DNA of 64,000 nucleotides from Sphingopyxis sp. MSC1_008 (GTDB lineage Bacteria; Pseudomonadota; Alphaproteobacteria; Sphingomonadales; Sphingomonadaceae), in contig NZ_JALPRD010000003.1 of NCBI RefSeq assembly GCF_023197165.1, positions 372,001 through 436,000 on the forward strand. The letters run 5' to 3'. A program made the translations under genes and the position numbers. The notes under the pieces are model-generated. The model saw only the letters and a program-made list of their open reading frames with translations, ran no database searches and was not told the origin of the DNA. Below, piece after piece: positions 25,840 to 34,187 of this stretch (position 1 is its first letter; every line of letters begins with the position of its first letter).

Positions 25840-26500
25840 CGCGGAACAGTCCGTGCTGATTGAGCAATTCGCCAAACAGCGGGTGCGTGACCTTGAGGTC
25901 GAAGGCGAAGCGGCCGCTGCCGAGATGCTGATGCGTCACGACGGTCGTGCCGGGGGACAGCCGGCGGGGAAGGCGGAGCCGAAGCCCCGCCGCTTGCCAG
26001 AAATAATGGTCGGAGGTGAAGATCAGCGCATCGGCTTCGGCACGGACCGTAAGCGCCATGCCGAAACCGCCGCCGATATGCTCTTCAAGCCCCGTCGGGC
26101 CGGCAAAGCTCTTTGCGCTGTGGATCACCTGCGGATGGCCGCGCGTCCGGCCGTAAAGGCGCGTCCAGCACTGGCCGCCGCTTATGCGATCTTCGCTCAC
26201 CGCGACGGCGGCGGGTGCGGGACCGCTGGCGCTCGTCGGCAACGGCGCGCCGATCAGGCGGCAGAGCTGCGCAAGTAGCCAGCCCGCGCGTGAAAGACGC
26301 GTCCAGACGATCTCGCCGCTGTAGCTTGCGACCGCCGTTCCGCAGAGGCGCTTTGAAAAGCGGCGCCGGACGTCGGCGGGCAGCGCATCCCAGTCCGCGC
26401 GCGAAACGAGGTGGCGGAAGCGGTCATCGGTGAGCCTATCGCCGGCGTCGCATGCCGCTAGGACCGCTGCCTCGATCTGCCGTTCCGCTCCGCTTCGCAT
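25832..26500 (-). CDS. DUF4166 domain protein
   Basis: The 222-residue protein fits DUF4166: LPADVRRRFSKRLCG, YSGEIVWTRLSRAGWLLAQL, GGQCWTRLYGR and QVIHSAKSFAGPTGLEEHIG. Its function is unknown. It lies one base after the GbsR-like regulator stop and is co-transcribed with DCC and a gene carrying a second DUF4166 domain. Two DUF4166 copies with a nucleotide-binding reductase suggest a two-part enzyme or lipid-handling system. Confidence 0.88.
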   Translation of the reverse strand: MRSGAERQIEAAVLAACDAGDRLTDDRFRHLVSRADWDALPADVRRRFSKRLCGTAVASYSGEIVWTRLSRAGWLLAQLCRLIGAPLPTSASGPAPAAVAVSEDRISGGQCWTRLYGRTRGHPQVIHSAKSFAGPTGLEEHIGGGFGMALTVRAEADALIFTSDHYFWQAAGLRLRLPRRLSPGTTVVTHQHLGSGRFAFDLKVTHPLFGELLNQHGLFRDA

Positions 26501-26501
26501 C

Positions 26502-27086
26502 CTACCGCTCCTGACCGGCGTCCTTGCCCTTGCCCGGGCGCCAGTTGATCAGCTTCGTCACCCCGGCGCCGAGCTTGATCAGCCGCATCAGTGCCGGTTT
26601 GGGCACGCTCAGCATCTCGTCGTGCCAGCGGCCCATCGTCGTCACGAAATCGAGCATATCGGCGAGCCGCGCCTTGGCATCGGGGCTGAGCCCGGGATCA
26701 TTCGCGGCGCGCGCGACGCATGCCTTCAGCGCCGCCTCGGCGGGATCGACCTCGCGCGCCTTGCGCCCCGCGGCGATGCGCGTGACCATCTCCCAGATAT
26801 CCTTCTCGGCGGTAAAATGGTCGCGCCGGTCGCCGAGCAAGGGGACGCGTTCGATCAACCGCCAGCCGAGCAGCTCCTTGATCGAGTTGGAGACATTCGA
26901 GCGCGCGAGCCCCAGCATCTCGGCAATCTCCTCGGCGTGGAGCGCGCGGTCGGAGATGAACAGCAGGGCATGGATCTGCGCCACCGACCGGTTGACGCCC
27001 CACTGGCCGCCGAGATTGCCCCAATGGAGGATAAACTCGGTCGCCGCCGGGGACAGTTTCGACTCATGTTCTGATATTTCTGTCAT
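26502..27086 (-). CDS. GbsR/MarR-family transcriptional regulator
   Basis: The 194-residue protein has a GbsR-type winged helix (GVNRSVAQIHALLFISDRAL, AEEIAEMLGLARSNVSNSIK, ELLGWRLIERVPLLGDRRD) and a helical C-terminus. It heads the operon regulator-DUF4166-DCC-reductase/DUF4166. Its ATG at 27086 lies in the centre of a 13-bp inverted repeat, a strong sign of autorepression. The effector is unknown; some GbsR relatives sense choline or envelope stress. Confidence 0.92.
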   Translation of the reverse strand: MTEISEHESKLSPAATEFILHWGNLGGQWGVNRSVAQIHALLFISDRALHAEEIAEMLGLARSNVSNSIKELLGWRLIERVPLLGDRRDHFTAEKDIWEMVTRIAAGRKAREVDPAEAALKACVARAANDPGLSPDAKARLADMLDFVTTMGRWHDEMLSVPKPALMRLIKLGAGVTKLINWRPGKGKDAGQER

Positions 27087-27100
27087 AACAGAATTATCAG
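27071..27100. promoter_or_regulatory. operator palindrome over the gbsR-like start codon
   Basis: CTGATATTTCTGT and ACAGAATTATCAG are 13-bp arms with one mismatch, separated by CATA. The start codon of the regulator at 27086 is inside the spacer. The position suggests autorepression, and the same site may affect the divergent gene at 27223. Confidence 0.7.
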
Positions 27101-27222
27101 ACGAAACAGGATTTATGTCAAGGACGGGTGATAGCGGCGGGTGCGAAGGAAATGCGGCCTATGAGGACGATATTTACCTTCGGATGAAAAGAGATGGCAC
27201 AAGAGCGTCCCATGAGGTTGCA

Positions 27223-28422
27223 ATGAAAATTCGCGGTCGCCCGGTCAGGCTTTTCTGGATGCACGCCGCGATGGCGGGTTTGGTGGGGTGCGGCCGGTCT
27301 TCTACGCCATCGGAACAGCGCGCTTCGCACGGTCAGGCTTGTTCGGGTGAGGCTCCGGCGCAAGGCCGGGAAAAGCTCCAGACGGCCAGCGACCGGCTTT
27401 TCCAAATTGCCGGTTCGGACACGGGGAATCCGGTCCGCGAAGCGAAGCGCGCCGCCGACGCGGGCGATTTTCGTTTTGTCGGATATTCGGCGCTCGTTCC
27501 CGGTATCGTTCCGGCAGCCTATGGCGTCGCGTGCCGACCAGATCTGTCGCAGGACGCGCAAAGGGCGTTCGTGGGGCCGATTTTCGCTGCAAGCGACGTC
27601 CCGGCCTCGGCCGCCGACCACCGAGCCGAGGCTGTGGCCGCAGCGAATTATTCGCGATTCGGCCGCGCGTTCAACGCGGCCTTGCTGGCCGATCCGCGAT
27701 ATCCTTACCGCGATATCTGCCGCGCGGCCTCCGCGGGGCATGCGCCCAAACCGGTAGTGGCAAGCATTCGTCCGCAAGAATATGGATTTCGCGATTTGGC
27801 CCCGACCGACCGGCCGATCGATTTGCATGAGGCGGCGCGGCGGGGAACGGCGGATGCATTGCGGCGGCTGATCAAGGCCGGGCCGGCGAAGGTGGACGTC
27901 GCGGACCCGCTTGGCATGACTCCGCTGGCATGGGCGGTGGCATATCGGCGAAGCGAGCAGACGGCGATCCTGCTGGAAGCCGGGGCACGCCCGGCGGCAG
28001 CGAGTTGCGGCGATCAAATTGCGCCGACGGCGCCGATCCAGATTGCGCGTGCCATGGAATGGCGAGCGATGGTGGAAGCGATGCTTCCGCATGTTCCGGC
28101 CGTACAGGTCGCCAAGCTGAAGGATGCTCCCGTGCTGACGCCGGACAATCGCCTTGCCGTGAACGCGGCTTTGGCCGCGATCATGAAGCGCCATGGTGAT
28201 CGGCTGCACTCCAACGCCGGCCGGGCGTCGCACGCCATTCTGGTCGTGGATCGGCGTGGCCGGGCCGAGGGATGCAAGATCGAACCGGCAACCTCGCCGA
28301 CCGATCTGGGCGACGATATTTGCCAAGTCCTGCGCGGCGGGCGTTGGACGCCGGCGCGCGCGCTCTTCGGAGAGGCGGTGCGCGGCGAAGCCAGGATGCG
28401 CATCTATTTCACCGGTCCATAG
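27223..28422 (+). CDS. ankyrin-repeat-like lipoprotein
   Basis: The 399-residue protein starts with a lipoprotein signal whose lipobox is LVGC (Cys23). A middle region of unknown type is followed by ankyrin-like helices (DLHEAARRGTADALRRLIKA, DVADPLGMTPLAWAV, SEQTAILLEAGARP) and a C-terminal domain ending RGEARMRIYF. It is probably anchored in the outer membrane or periplasm for protein contacts. ATG at 27223 has GAGG five bases upstream. An in-frame extension upstream mirrors the divergent gene and is rejected. Confidence 0.75.
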   Translation: MKIRGRPVRLFWMHAAMAGLVGCGRSSTPSEQRASHGQACSGEAPAQGREKLQTASDRLFQIAGSDTGNPVREAKRAADAGDFRFVGYSALVPGIVPAAYGVACRPDLSQDAQRAFVGPIFAASDVPASAADHRAEAVAAANYSRFGRAFNAALLADPRYPYRDICRAASAGHAPKPVVASIRPQEYGFRDLAPTDRPIDLHEAARRGTADALRRLIKAGPAKVDVADPLGMTPLAWAVAYRRSEQTAILLEAGARPAAASCGDQIAPTAPIQIARAMEWRAMVEAMLPHVPAVQVAKLKDAPVLTPDNRLAVNAALAAIMKRHGDRLHSNAGRASHAILVVDRRGRAEGCKIEPATSPTDLGDDICQVLRGGRWTPARALFGEAVRGEARMRIYFTGP

Positions 28423-28470
28423 GATGCCCGAAGCCCGCTCGCACCGACCCTTGTTTCCGCGGGCACGAAA

Positions 28471-28501
28471 AAGGGCGGTCATCCTTGCGGATGCCGCCCT
28501 T
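28471..28501 (-). terminator. terminator downstream of rplQ
   Basis: AAGGGCGG and CCGCCCTT arms with an inner CATCC/GGATG stem are followed on the minus strand by a T-run. The site is 26 bp after the rplQ stop and also faces the convergent ankyrin gene. Confidence 0.8.
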
Positions 28502-28526
28502 GATCTCGTTTCGCTGAAAGCGCGTT

Positions 28527-28949
28527 TTACGCGGCTTCCGCCTCGTCGTCATACTGCTCGACGGGGCCCGAATCCTGGCCCTTGGCATCGACGTCGCGGT
28601 CCACGAATTCGATGATCGCCATCGGCGCCGCGTCCGAGGCGCGGATACCGGCCTTGATCACGCGGGTGTAGCCGCCGTTGCGGTCCTTGTAGCGCTCGGC
28701 GAGGACGTCGAACAGCTTCTTGAGCTGCGTGTCGTCGAGCAGGCGGCTGTTCGCGAGGCGACGGTTGGCAAGGCCACCGCGCTTGGCGAGCGTGACCAGC
28801 TTTTCGATATAGGGACGCAGTTCCTTCGCCTTGGCGACGGTCGTCGTGATCTGCTCATGCTTGATGAGCGAAGCCGACATGTTGCGGAACAGGGCCGTGC
28901 GATGCGCGCTCGTGCGCTGAAGCTTCCGGCCACCCGATTTATGACGCAT
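28527..28949 (-). CDS. rplQ: 50S ribosomal protein bL17
   Basis: The 140-residue protein starts [20 protein letters not shown], the invariant bL17 opening, with [20 protein letters not shown] and the [20 protein letters not shown] block. An acidic tail ([10 protein letters not shown]) extends past the usual 115-120-residue core, as in other alphaproteobacteria. It is part of the large ribosomal subunit near the exit tunnel and is the last gene of the rpsM-rpsK-rpoA-rplQ operon, separated from rpoA by 111 bp that contain a hairpin. Confidence 0.98.
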   Translation of the reverse strand: MRHKSGGRKLQRTSAHRTALFRNMSASLIKHEQITTTVAKAKELRPYIEKLVTLAKRGGLANRRLANSRLLDDTQLKKLFDVLAERYKDRNGGYTRVIKAGIRASDAAPMAIIEFVDRDVDAKGQDSGPVEQYDDEAEAA

Positions 28950-29030
28950 AATTCTTTCCTTCGTTCGTTAAGAGCCCGTGTGAGGTAGCCCAGACCAGGT
29001 CGATTGCGGGCCGACCCATTCCCGTTGGAT

Positions 29031-29052
29031 GCGCCCCGGCGAACCGGGGCGC
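29031..29052 (-). terminator. hairpin between rpoA and rplQ
   Basis: GCGCCCCGG and CCGGGGCGC make a nine-base-pair stem with a four-base loop, nine bases after the rpoA stop. No T-run follows on the minus strand, so it more likely slows decay or attenuates than terminates. Confidence 0.5.
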
Positions 29053-29060
29053 TATCTCGA

Positions 29061-30119
29061 TTAACCCAGCAGCTCTTGTTCGAGCTTTTTGGCCATTTCT
29101 TCGATGTTCTCCGGCGGCCAGCCGGGGATGTCCATGCCAAGGCGCAGGCCCATCGACGACAGCACTTCCTTGATTTCGTTCAAGGACTTGCGGCCGAAGT
29201 TCGGCGTGCGGAGCATTTCGGCTTCGGTCTTTTGAACGAGGTCACCGATGTAGATGATGTTGTCGTTCTTGAGGCAGTTGGCCGAACGGACCGACAGTTC
29301 GAGCTCGTCGACCTTCTTGAGAAGGAAGCGGTTGAGCTGGTTGACGTCCGATTCATCGGCGGTGGTCGGCGAAGCCGCCATGCCGATGAGGCCGCTGTCG
29401 TTCATCGCTTCTTCGAAGTGGACGAAGACCTGGAGCTGGTCCTGGAGGATGCGCGCGGCGTAAGCGACGGCGTCTTCCGGGGTGATCGTACCGTCGGTTT
29501 CGACGGTCAGGTTCAGCTTGTCATAGTCCAGTTCCTGGCCAATGCGCGCATTGTCGACCTTGTAGGCGACTTGGCGCACGGGCGAGTAGAGCGAGTCGAC
29601 CGGGATCAGGCCGATCGGCGCGTCGATCGGACGGTTGGCGGTCGCGGGAACGTAACCCTTGCCGGTGTCGGCAACGAGTTCCATGTTCAGCGTCGCACCG
29701 TCGTCGAGGTGACAGATGACATGGTTCGGGTTCATCACCTTGATGTCGCCCGACACCATGATGTCGCCGGCCTTGACGGTCGCGGGACCGGTCGCCGAAA
29801 GCTGGAGACGCTTCGGGCCTTCGCCTTCCATCTTGAGCGCGATCTGCTTCACGTTGAGCACGATGTCGGTGACGTCTTCACGCACGCCGGCCAGGCTCGA
29901 GAATTCGTGCAGGACGTTCTCGATCTTGATCGACGTGATAGCCGCACCCTGGAGCGACGAGAGCAGCACGCGGCGCAGCGCGTTGCCGAGCGTCAGGCCG
30001 AAGCCCCGCTCGAGCGGTTCGGCGACGAAGGTCGCCTTGCGCTTGCCGTCGCTGCCAGCCTTGATTTCCAGGTTGCTGGGCTTCTTCAATTCCTGCCAGT
30101 TCCGGATATTGACAGTCAT
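29061..30119 (-). CDS. rpoA: RNA polymerase subunit alpha
   Basis: The 352-residue protein has the N-terminal assembly domain ([30 protein letters not shown]) and the C-terminal DNA/activator-binding domain ([33 protein letters not shown] [18 protein letters not shown]). The dimer seeds core polymerase assembly. Length is normal for alphaproteobacteria. It lies between rpsK and rplQ in the conserved operon. Confidence 0.98.
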   Translation of the reverse strand: MTVNIRNWQELKKPSNLEIKAGSDGKRKATFVAEPLERGFGLTLGNALRRVLLSSLQGAAITSIKIENVLHEFSSLAGVREDVTDIVLNVKQIALKMEGEGPKRLQLSATGPATVKAGDIMVSGDIKVMNPNHVICHLDDGATLNMELVADTGKGYVPATANRPIDAPIGLIPVDSLYSPVRQVAYKVDNARIGQELDYDKLNLTVETDGTITPEDAVAYAARILQDQLQVFVHFEEAMNDSGLIGMAASPTTADESDVNQLNRFLLKKVDELELSVRSANCLKNDNIIYIGDLVQKTEAEMLRTPNFGRKSLNEIKEVLSSMGLRLGMDIPGWPPENIEEMAKKLEQELLG

Positions 30120-30219
30120 GGATTTCCCTTTGCTTTGGGCGGGACGGGTGCGGGTCGGGCACCTGTCCAGCGAGGATTTTTATACGGGCGGCGCTCCGGC
30201 GGAGCGCGCCCGAAGGACG

Positions 30220-30609
30220 TCAGACGCGGCGGCGCTTGGCCGGGCGGACGCCATTGTGCGGGATCGGCGTCACGTCGCGGATCGACGTGATGTGGAACCC
30301 GACCGCCTGCAGCGCGCGGAGAGCCGATTCACGACCCGCGCCCGGGCCCTTGACTTCGACTTCCAGCGTGCGGACGCCATGCTCGGCGGCCTTCTTGCCG
30401 GCGTCTTCGGCGCAAACCTGCGCCGCATACGGGGTCGACTTGCGGCTTCCCTTGAAGCCCATCATGCCGGCGCTCGACCAGGCAATCGCATTGCCCTGCG
30501 CGTCGGTGATGGTGATCATCGTGTTGTTGAAGGTCGCGTTGACGTGGGCGACGCCCGACGAGATGTTTTTGCGTTCGCGCCGACGAAGGCGCTGCGGTTC
30601 ACGAGCCAT
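30220..30609 (-). CDS. rpsK: 30S ribosomal protein uS11
   Basis: The 129-residue protein has the uS11 core [40 protein letters not shown] and the C-terminal [18 protein letters not shown]. It lines the mRNA path on the platform of the small subunit. It is 115 bp downstream of rpsM and 100 bp upstream of rpoA on the same strand. Confidence 0.98.
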   Translation of the reverse strand: MAREPQRLRRRERKNISSGVAHVNATFNNTMITITDAQGNAIAWSSAGMMGFKGSRKSTPYAAQVCAEDAGKKAAEHGVRTLEVEVKGPGAGRESALRALQAVGFHITSIRDVTPIPHNGVRPAKRRRV

Positions 30610-30724
30610 GATATATTCCTAACCTAATCCTGAATGGCCGGTGGCGGGCGATGCGCCGCTGCCCCGGCAGGGGAAACAAGGAAGCGCGCGCGCCCATCTG
30701 AGAGAGGGGCGGACGCGCTCGACC

Positions 30725-31093
30725 TTATTTCTTCTTACCGGCGATCGCCTTGGCCTTGCCCTTGCGCGTGCGCGCATTGGTGTGCGTGCGCTGGCCGCGG
30801 ACCGGAAGGCCCTTGCGATGGCGCAGGCCGCGATAGCAGGCGAGGTCCATCAGGCGCTTGATGTTCATCGCCGTGTTGCGGCGAAGATCACCCTCGACCG
30901 TGTGGTCGGCGTCGAGCGTTTCGCGGATCTGGAGGATTTCGGCATCCGAGAGATCCTGAACGCGACGCGTGTGGTCGATGCCCAGCTTGTTGGCGATATC
31001 GACAGCGCTCTTGCGACCGATGCCGTGGATGTAGGTGAGCGCGATGATTACGCGCTTGTTGGTGGGCAAGTTGACGCCCGCAATACGTGCCAT
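30725..31093 (-). CDS. rpsM: 30S ribosomal protein uS13
   Basis: The 122-residue protein starts [19 protein letters not shown] and contains [36 protein letters not shown] and the basic tail [18 protein letters not shown]. It contacts tRNA and 50S at the subunit head. ATG at 31093 gives the family start. It is the first gene of the local operon: secY and adk, usual upstream partners, are absent here and a CysQ-like gene stands 200 bp upstream. Confidence 0.98.
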   Translation of the reverse strand: MARIAGVNLPTNKRVIIALTYIHGIGRKSAVDIANKLGIDHTRRVQDLSDAEILQIRETLDADHTVEGDLRRNTAMNIKRLMDLACYRGLRHRKGLPVRGQRTHTNARTRKGKAKAIAGKKK

Positions 31094-31293
31094 TGGTAAC
31101 TTTCTCCTGCTCCACAGGGCCGTAGGCAATCGGCCCCATCTCAAAGCGTCTGATTTCCCAACGCAAAAAACGGACCACGATGCGCACGCAGGCGCTTCGC
31201 CGTCCGGTCAGGCTGTCGGAATGGACGCGCAACTAAGGTGAGTCGGGCCGATTGTCAAGTGAAGTGCGGTGGTTTGAAGCCGCGGATTGCCGC

Positions 31294-32085
31294 TCAGGAT
31301 GGCGATGTAAGAGCGACTGCACGATCATGCAAGCGGTCGACGACCGCGGCGTGGATTCCGGGGGCGCAGGCGATGACGCCGAAGGCCTGCGCGCGCGGCG
31401 TATTGAAGCGCAAGGGCGCGCCGAACGCGTCGGTCACCGTCGCGCCCGCCTCGGCCGCGATCAGCGCAGCGGCGGCGACATCCCATTCAAATCCCCAGCG
31501 CAGCGTTGCGACGAGGTCGGCGCGGTCGTCGGCGACGAGCGCCATGCGCAGCGCGATGCTGTTCGGCTTGGTGACAATGACGAGGTCGCTGTCGACCAGG
31601 GGAAGCGCGTCGGCGGGGACGCGCGATCCGGCGAATGTCGTACGCTGGCTGGCATGGAGCGTTTCGCCGTTGAGCAGCGCGCCCTGGCCCTTTTGCGCGA
31701 CCCACAATTCGTCGAGTGCGGGGGCATAGAGAATGCCGAATTCGGGCGTGCCGTCGATCACGAGCGCGACCGACACGCACCAGCCGGGCCGGCCGCGGAT
31801 GAAGTCGCGCGTGCCGTCGATCGGGTCGACGCACCACATCGCGCGGCACGACAGCCGGTCGGCGTTGTCGGCGGTCTCTTCGGACAGCCACCCCGCCTCG
31901 GGCACCATCGCGCCGAGCACTGCCTTCAGCCGCGCATCGACCGCCAGATCGACGTCGCTGACCGGATTGTCGTGCGACTTGTTCCAGACATTGACGGCTT
32001 GCCCCTCGCCGCGCCAGCGCGCCATCGCCATGTCGCCGACTTCGCGCGTCGCGGCGATCGCGGCTTCGAGGTTGCGGCCGGGCAT
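31294..32085 (-). CDS. inositol-monophosphatase-family 3'(2'),5'-bisphosphate nucleotidase (CysQ-like)
   Basis: The 263-residue magnesium phosphatase has the metal motifs LSEETADN, WCVDPIDGTRDFIRG and WGFEWDVAAAALIAAEAGA. In this family CysQ removes the 3'-phosphate from PAP made during sulfate assimilation. Histidinol- or inositol-phosphatase activity cannot be excluded. It begins 13 bp after the tldE-like stop on the same strand, so the two may be co-transcribed. Confidence 0.88.
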   Translation of the reverse strand: MPGRNLEAAIAATREVGDMAMARWRGEGQAVNVWNKSHDNPVSDVDLAVDARLKAVLGAMVPEAGWLSEETADNADRLSCRAMWCVDPIDGTRDFIRGRPGWCVSVALVIDGTPEFGILYAPALDELWVAQKGQGALLNGETLHASQRTTFAGSRVPADALPLVDSDLVIVTKPNSIALRMALVADDRADLVATLRWGFEWDVAAAALIAAEAGATVTDAFGAPLRFNTPRAQAFGVIACAPGIHAAVVDRLHDRAVALTSPS

Positions 32086-32097
32086 CGGCGCCGGTCT

Positions 32098-33441
32098 CTA
32101 GCTCGACGCGACGGTCATGCCGTCGATGCGCAGCGTCGGCGCGTTGGTGCCATGGCGGAATTCGAGGTCGTTTGCGGCGATCAGGCCTGCGAACATGTCG
32201 ATCAGATTGCCCGCGATGGTGAATTCGGCGATCGGCCCGGCAAGCGCGCCGTCCTTGATCAAGAAACCCGATGCGCCGCGGCTGTAATCGCCCGTCACGG
32301 GGTTGACGCCGTGGCCGATGAGCTCGGTGATATAGACGCCGTCGGCGATGCCCTCCATCAGCGCTGCGGGCGTCACACTGCCCGGCGCAAGGTTCAGGTT
32401 GCTCGCACCGACGCCCGATGCGCCGCCGCCGCGGCTTGCATGGCCGGTGGGTGCCAGGCCGAGCTGCTTCGCCGACGCGGTGTCGAGCAGCCAGCCGGTA
32501 ATCTTGCCGCCCTCGACCAGATTGCGCGCGGCGGTCGGCAGGCCCTCGCCGTCGAAGGCGCGACTGCGCAGGCCGCGCGGACGATGCGGTTCGTCGCGAA
32601 TGACGATGCTGCTGTCGAACAGCATCTGATCTTCCTTGCCGAGCAGGAAGCTGGTGCCGCGCGCAATCGCGGGACCGGCGATTGCGCCGAGCAGATGGCC
32701 GACGATCCCGCCGCTGACGCGCGGATCGAGCAGCACGGGAAGCTTGCCGTTCGGCGCCTTGCCCGGGTTCAGCCGCGCGATCGCGCGCGTGCCGGCGCGG
32801 TTGCCAATGTCGGCGGCGCTTTCGAGGTCCGCCAGATGATGCGCGCTGTGCCAGCCATAGTCGCGCTGCATGGTCGCGCCTTCGCCCGCGATGACGCTCG
32901 CCGACAGGCTGTGGCCGCTCGATCCGTAGCCACCGGCAAAGCCGTGGCTGGTGGCGAGCGCGAAGCGCGTGCGGCTGTGGCTCGCGCTGCCGCCTTCGCT
33001 GTTGGTGACGCCGGCGACGGCGCGCGCGGCTTCCTCTACTGCGAGGGCTGCTTCACGCAGCGCGGCCGGGTCGGCTTCGCTGTTATCGTCGAGGTCGAAA
33101 TCGGGAACAGGGCCCTTGAACAGCAACTCTTCGGGCGCGAGCCCGGAATAGGGATCCTCGGGCGCCTCGCGCGCCATCGCGACGCAGCGTTCGACCAGCT
33201 TGGCCAGTTCGCCCGCATCCATGTCGGCGGTCGATACGCTCGCGCTCCGCTGACCGACGAAGACGCGCAGCGAAATATCCTGCCCCTCGGACCGCTCGAC
33301 ATCCTCAAGCGCGCCGAGCCGCATCGAGACCGATGTCGCGGCGTTGCAATAATAGAGCGCGTCGGCGGCATCGGCGCCAGCCTTGGTCGCGGCGTCGCAC
33401 AGCATCTGCGCGCGGTCGAGGGCTTCGGAAACGGTCAGCAT
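32098..33441 (-). CDS. pmbA: TldE/PmbA-family metallopeptidase subunit
   Basis: The 447-residue protein matches PmbA/TldE: YYCNAATSVSMRLGALEDVE, VGQRSASVSTADMD, GKLPVLLDPRVSGGIVGHLLG and GASNLNLAPGSVTPA near the end. It lacks the HExxxH zinc site that its partner TldD supplies. TldD/TldE process ribosomally made peptides (for example microcin B17 leader) and degrade CcdA antitoxin in E. coli. No tldD is in this window. Confidence 0.93.
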   Translation of the reverse strand: MLTVSEALDRAQMLCDAATKAGADAADALYYCNAATSVSMRLGALEDVERSEGQDISLRVFVGQRSASVSTADMDAGELAKLVERCVAMAREAPEDPYSGLAPEELLFKGPVPDFDLDDNSEADPAALREAALAVEEAARAVAGVTNSEGGSASHSRTRFALATSHGFAGGYGSSGHSLSASVIAGEGATMQRDYGWHSAHHLADLESAADIGNRAGTRAIARLNPGKAPNGKLPVLLDPRVSGGIVGHLLGAIAGPAIARGTSFLLGKEDQMLFDSSIVIRDEPHRPRGLRSRAFDGEGLPTAARNLVEGGKITGWLLDTASAKQLGLAPTGHASRGGGASGVGASNLNLAPGSVTPAALMEGIADGVYITELIGHGVNPVTGDYSRGASGFLIKDGALAGPIAEFTIAGNLIDMFAGLIAANDLEFRHGTNAPTLRIDGMTVASS

Positions 33442-33492
33442 CCCCGCGCCCTATACCGCGCGCGGGCGAGCGTCAAACCCGGCTGGGAGGGC

Positions 33493-33891
33493 TTACTTGA
33501 TGATCGCCGCGATGGCGTCGGTGGCAGCCATCGCGCCGCTGGTCCACAGGAAGGGCAGCGTGATCGCTGCGACCCACAGGCGGCGGACGTCGCGGCGGAA
33601 GCGCGCATGCAGGCCCCAGCTCGCGAGCGCCTGGCGGCTAAGGCGATACCAGTGCCGTTCGGTCGATCGCGCGACGGGAAGTGCGAGCGCGAGCAGCATG
33701 ACCAGCGCGACGACGATGAATGCGGACGGCGCCCCGGCGGCGATCGCGCTCATCACGAGCCAGATCTGCAAGGCGGCAAAAGCCAGAAGCGCGGCGGCGG
33801 CGTGCCACGTCATTCGGCGACCCAGACTCCGTGCCGGCGGCACGCTGACGGTCGTGCGCCTCCACAGGCGCGGTCCAAATGCTGATGCCAT
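33493..33891 (-). CDS. small membrane protein of unknown function
   Basis: The 132-residue protein has a basic N-terminus (FGPRLWRRTTVSVPPARSLG) and two strong hydrophobic segments around residues 32-48 and 52-70 (AALLAFAALQIWLVMSAIAA, FIVVALVMLLALALPVA). A positively charged loop and a third weaker segment follow. No family is recognised. ATG at 33891 has GGGGG upstream; an earlier ATG at 34059 would add an unlikely AT-rich leader. It lies 51 bp upstream of the tldE gene on the same strand. Confidence 0.6.
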   Translation of the reverse strand: MASAFGPRLWRRTTVSVPPARSLGRRMTWHAAAALLAFAALQIWLVMSAIAAGAPSAFIVVALVMLLALALPVARSTERHWYRLSRQALASWGLHARFRRDVRRLWVAAITLPFLWTSGAMAATDAIAAIIK

Positions 33892-34187
33892 ATTACAGCC
33901 CCCTAGGCTGGCGATTCCCAGAACCGCACGTTTTGCCCCAAAAATTCCCAAGTCAAGACAGCTTGCCAGCGATTCGTTAATTTTTGCACTCAGTTCGGCG
34001 CGGATTCGCAACTGAATCGCGTTGGGCTGCAAAAATACAGCAAAAACGGCCATATTCATCGCCTTATCGGATCATAAATGCGGTCAATGGTCGAGCCATG
34101 TGCGCGGTTGGTCGACTTGCTTCCGGAGCGGACGGCGGTAGCGTCTAGGCCATAGCCGTCCATTTCAGGAAACCGGGGAAATCAATC
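33892..34187. other. gene-free divergent interval
   Basis: This 296-bp interval separates a minus-strand membrane gene from a plus-strand S9 peptidase. It is AT-richer than its surroundings and contains a TTAA at 33978. I see no convincing gene, RNA or repeat in it. It must hold both promoters. Confidence 0.5.

Noticed and set aside
31252-33885. An 877-codon open frame on the plus strand
   Set aside because: It is antisense to the CysQ-like and TldE genes, lacks domains, and has shadow-type Arg/Ala/Gly composition.
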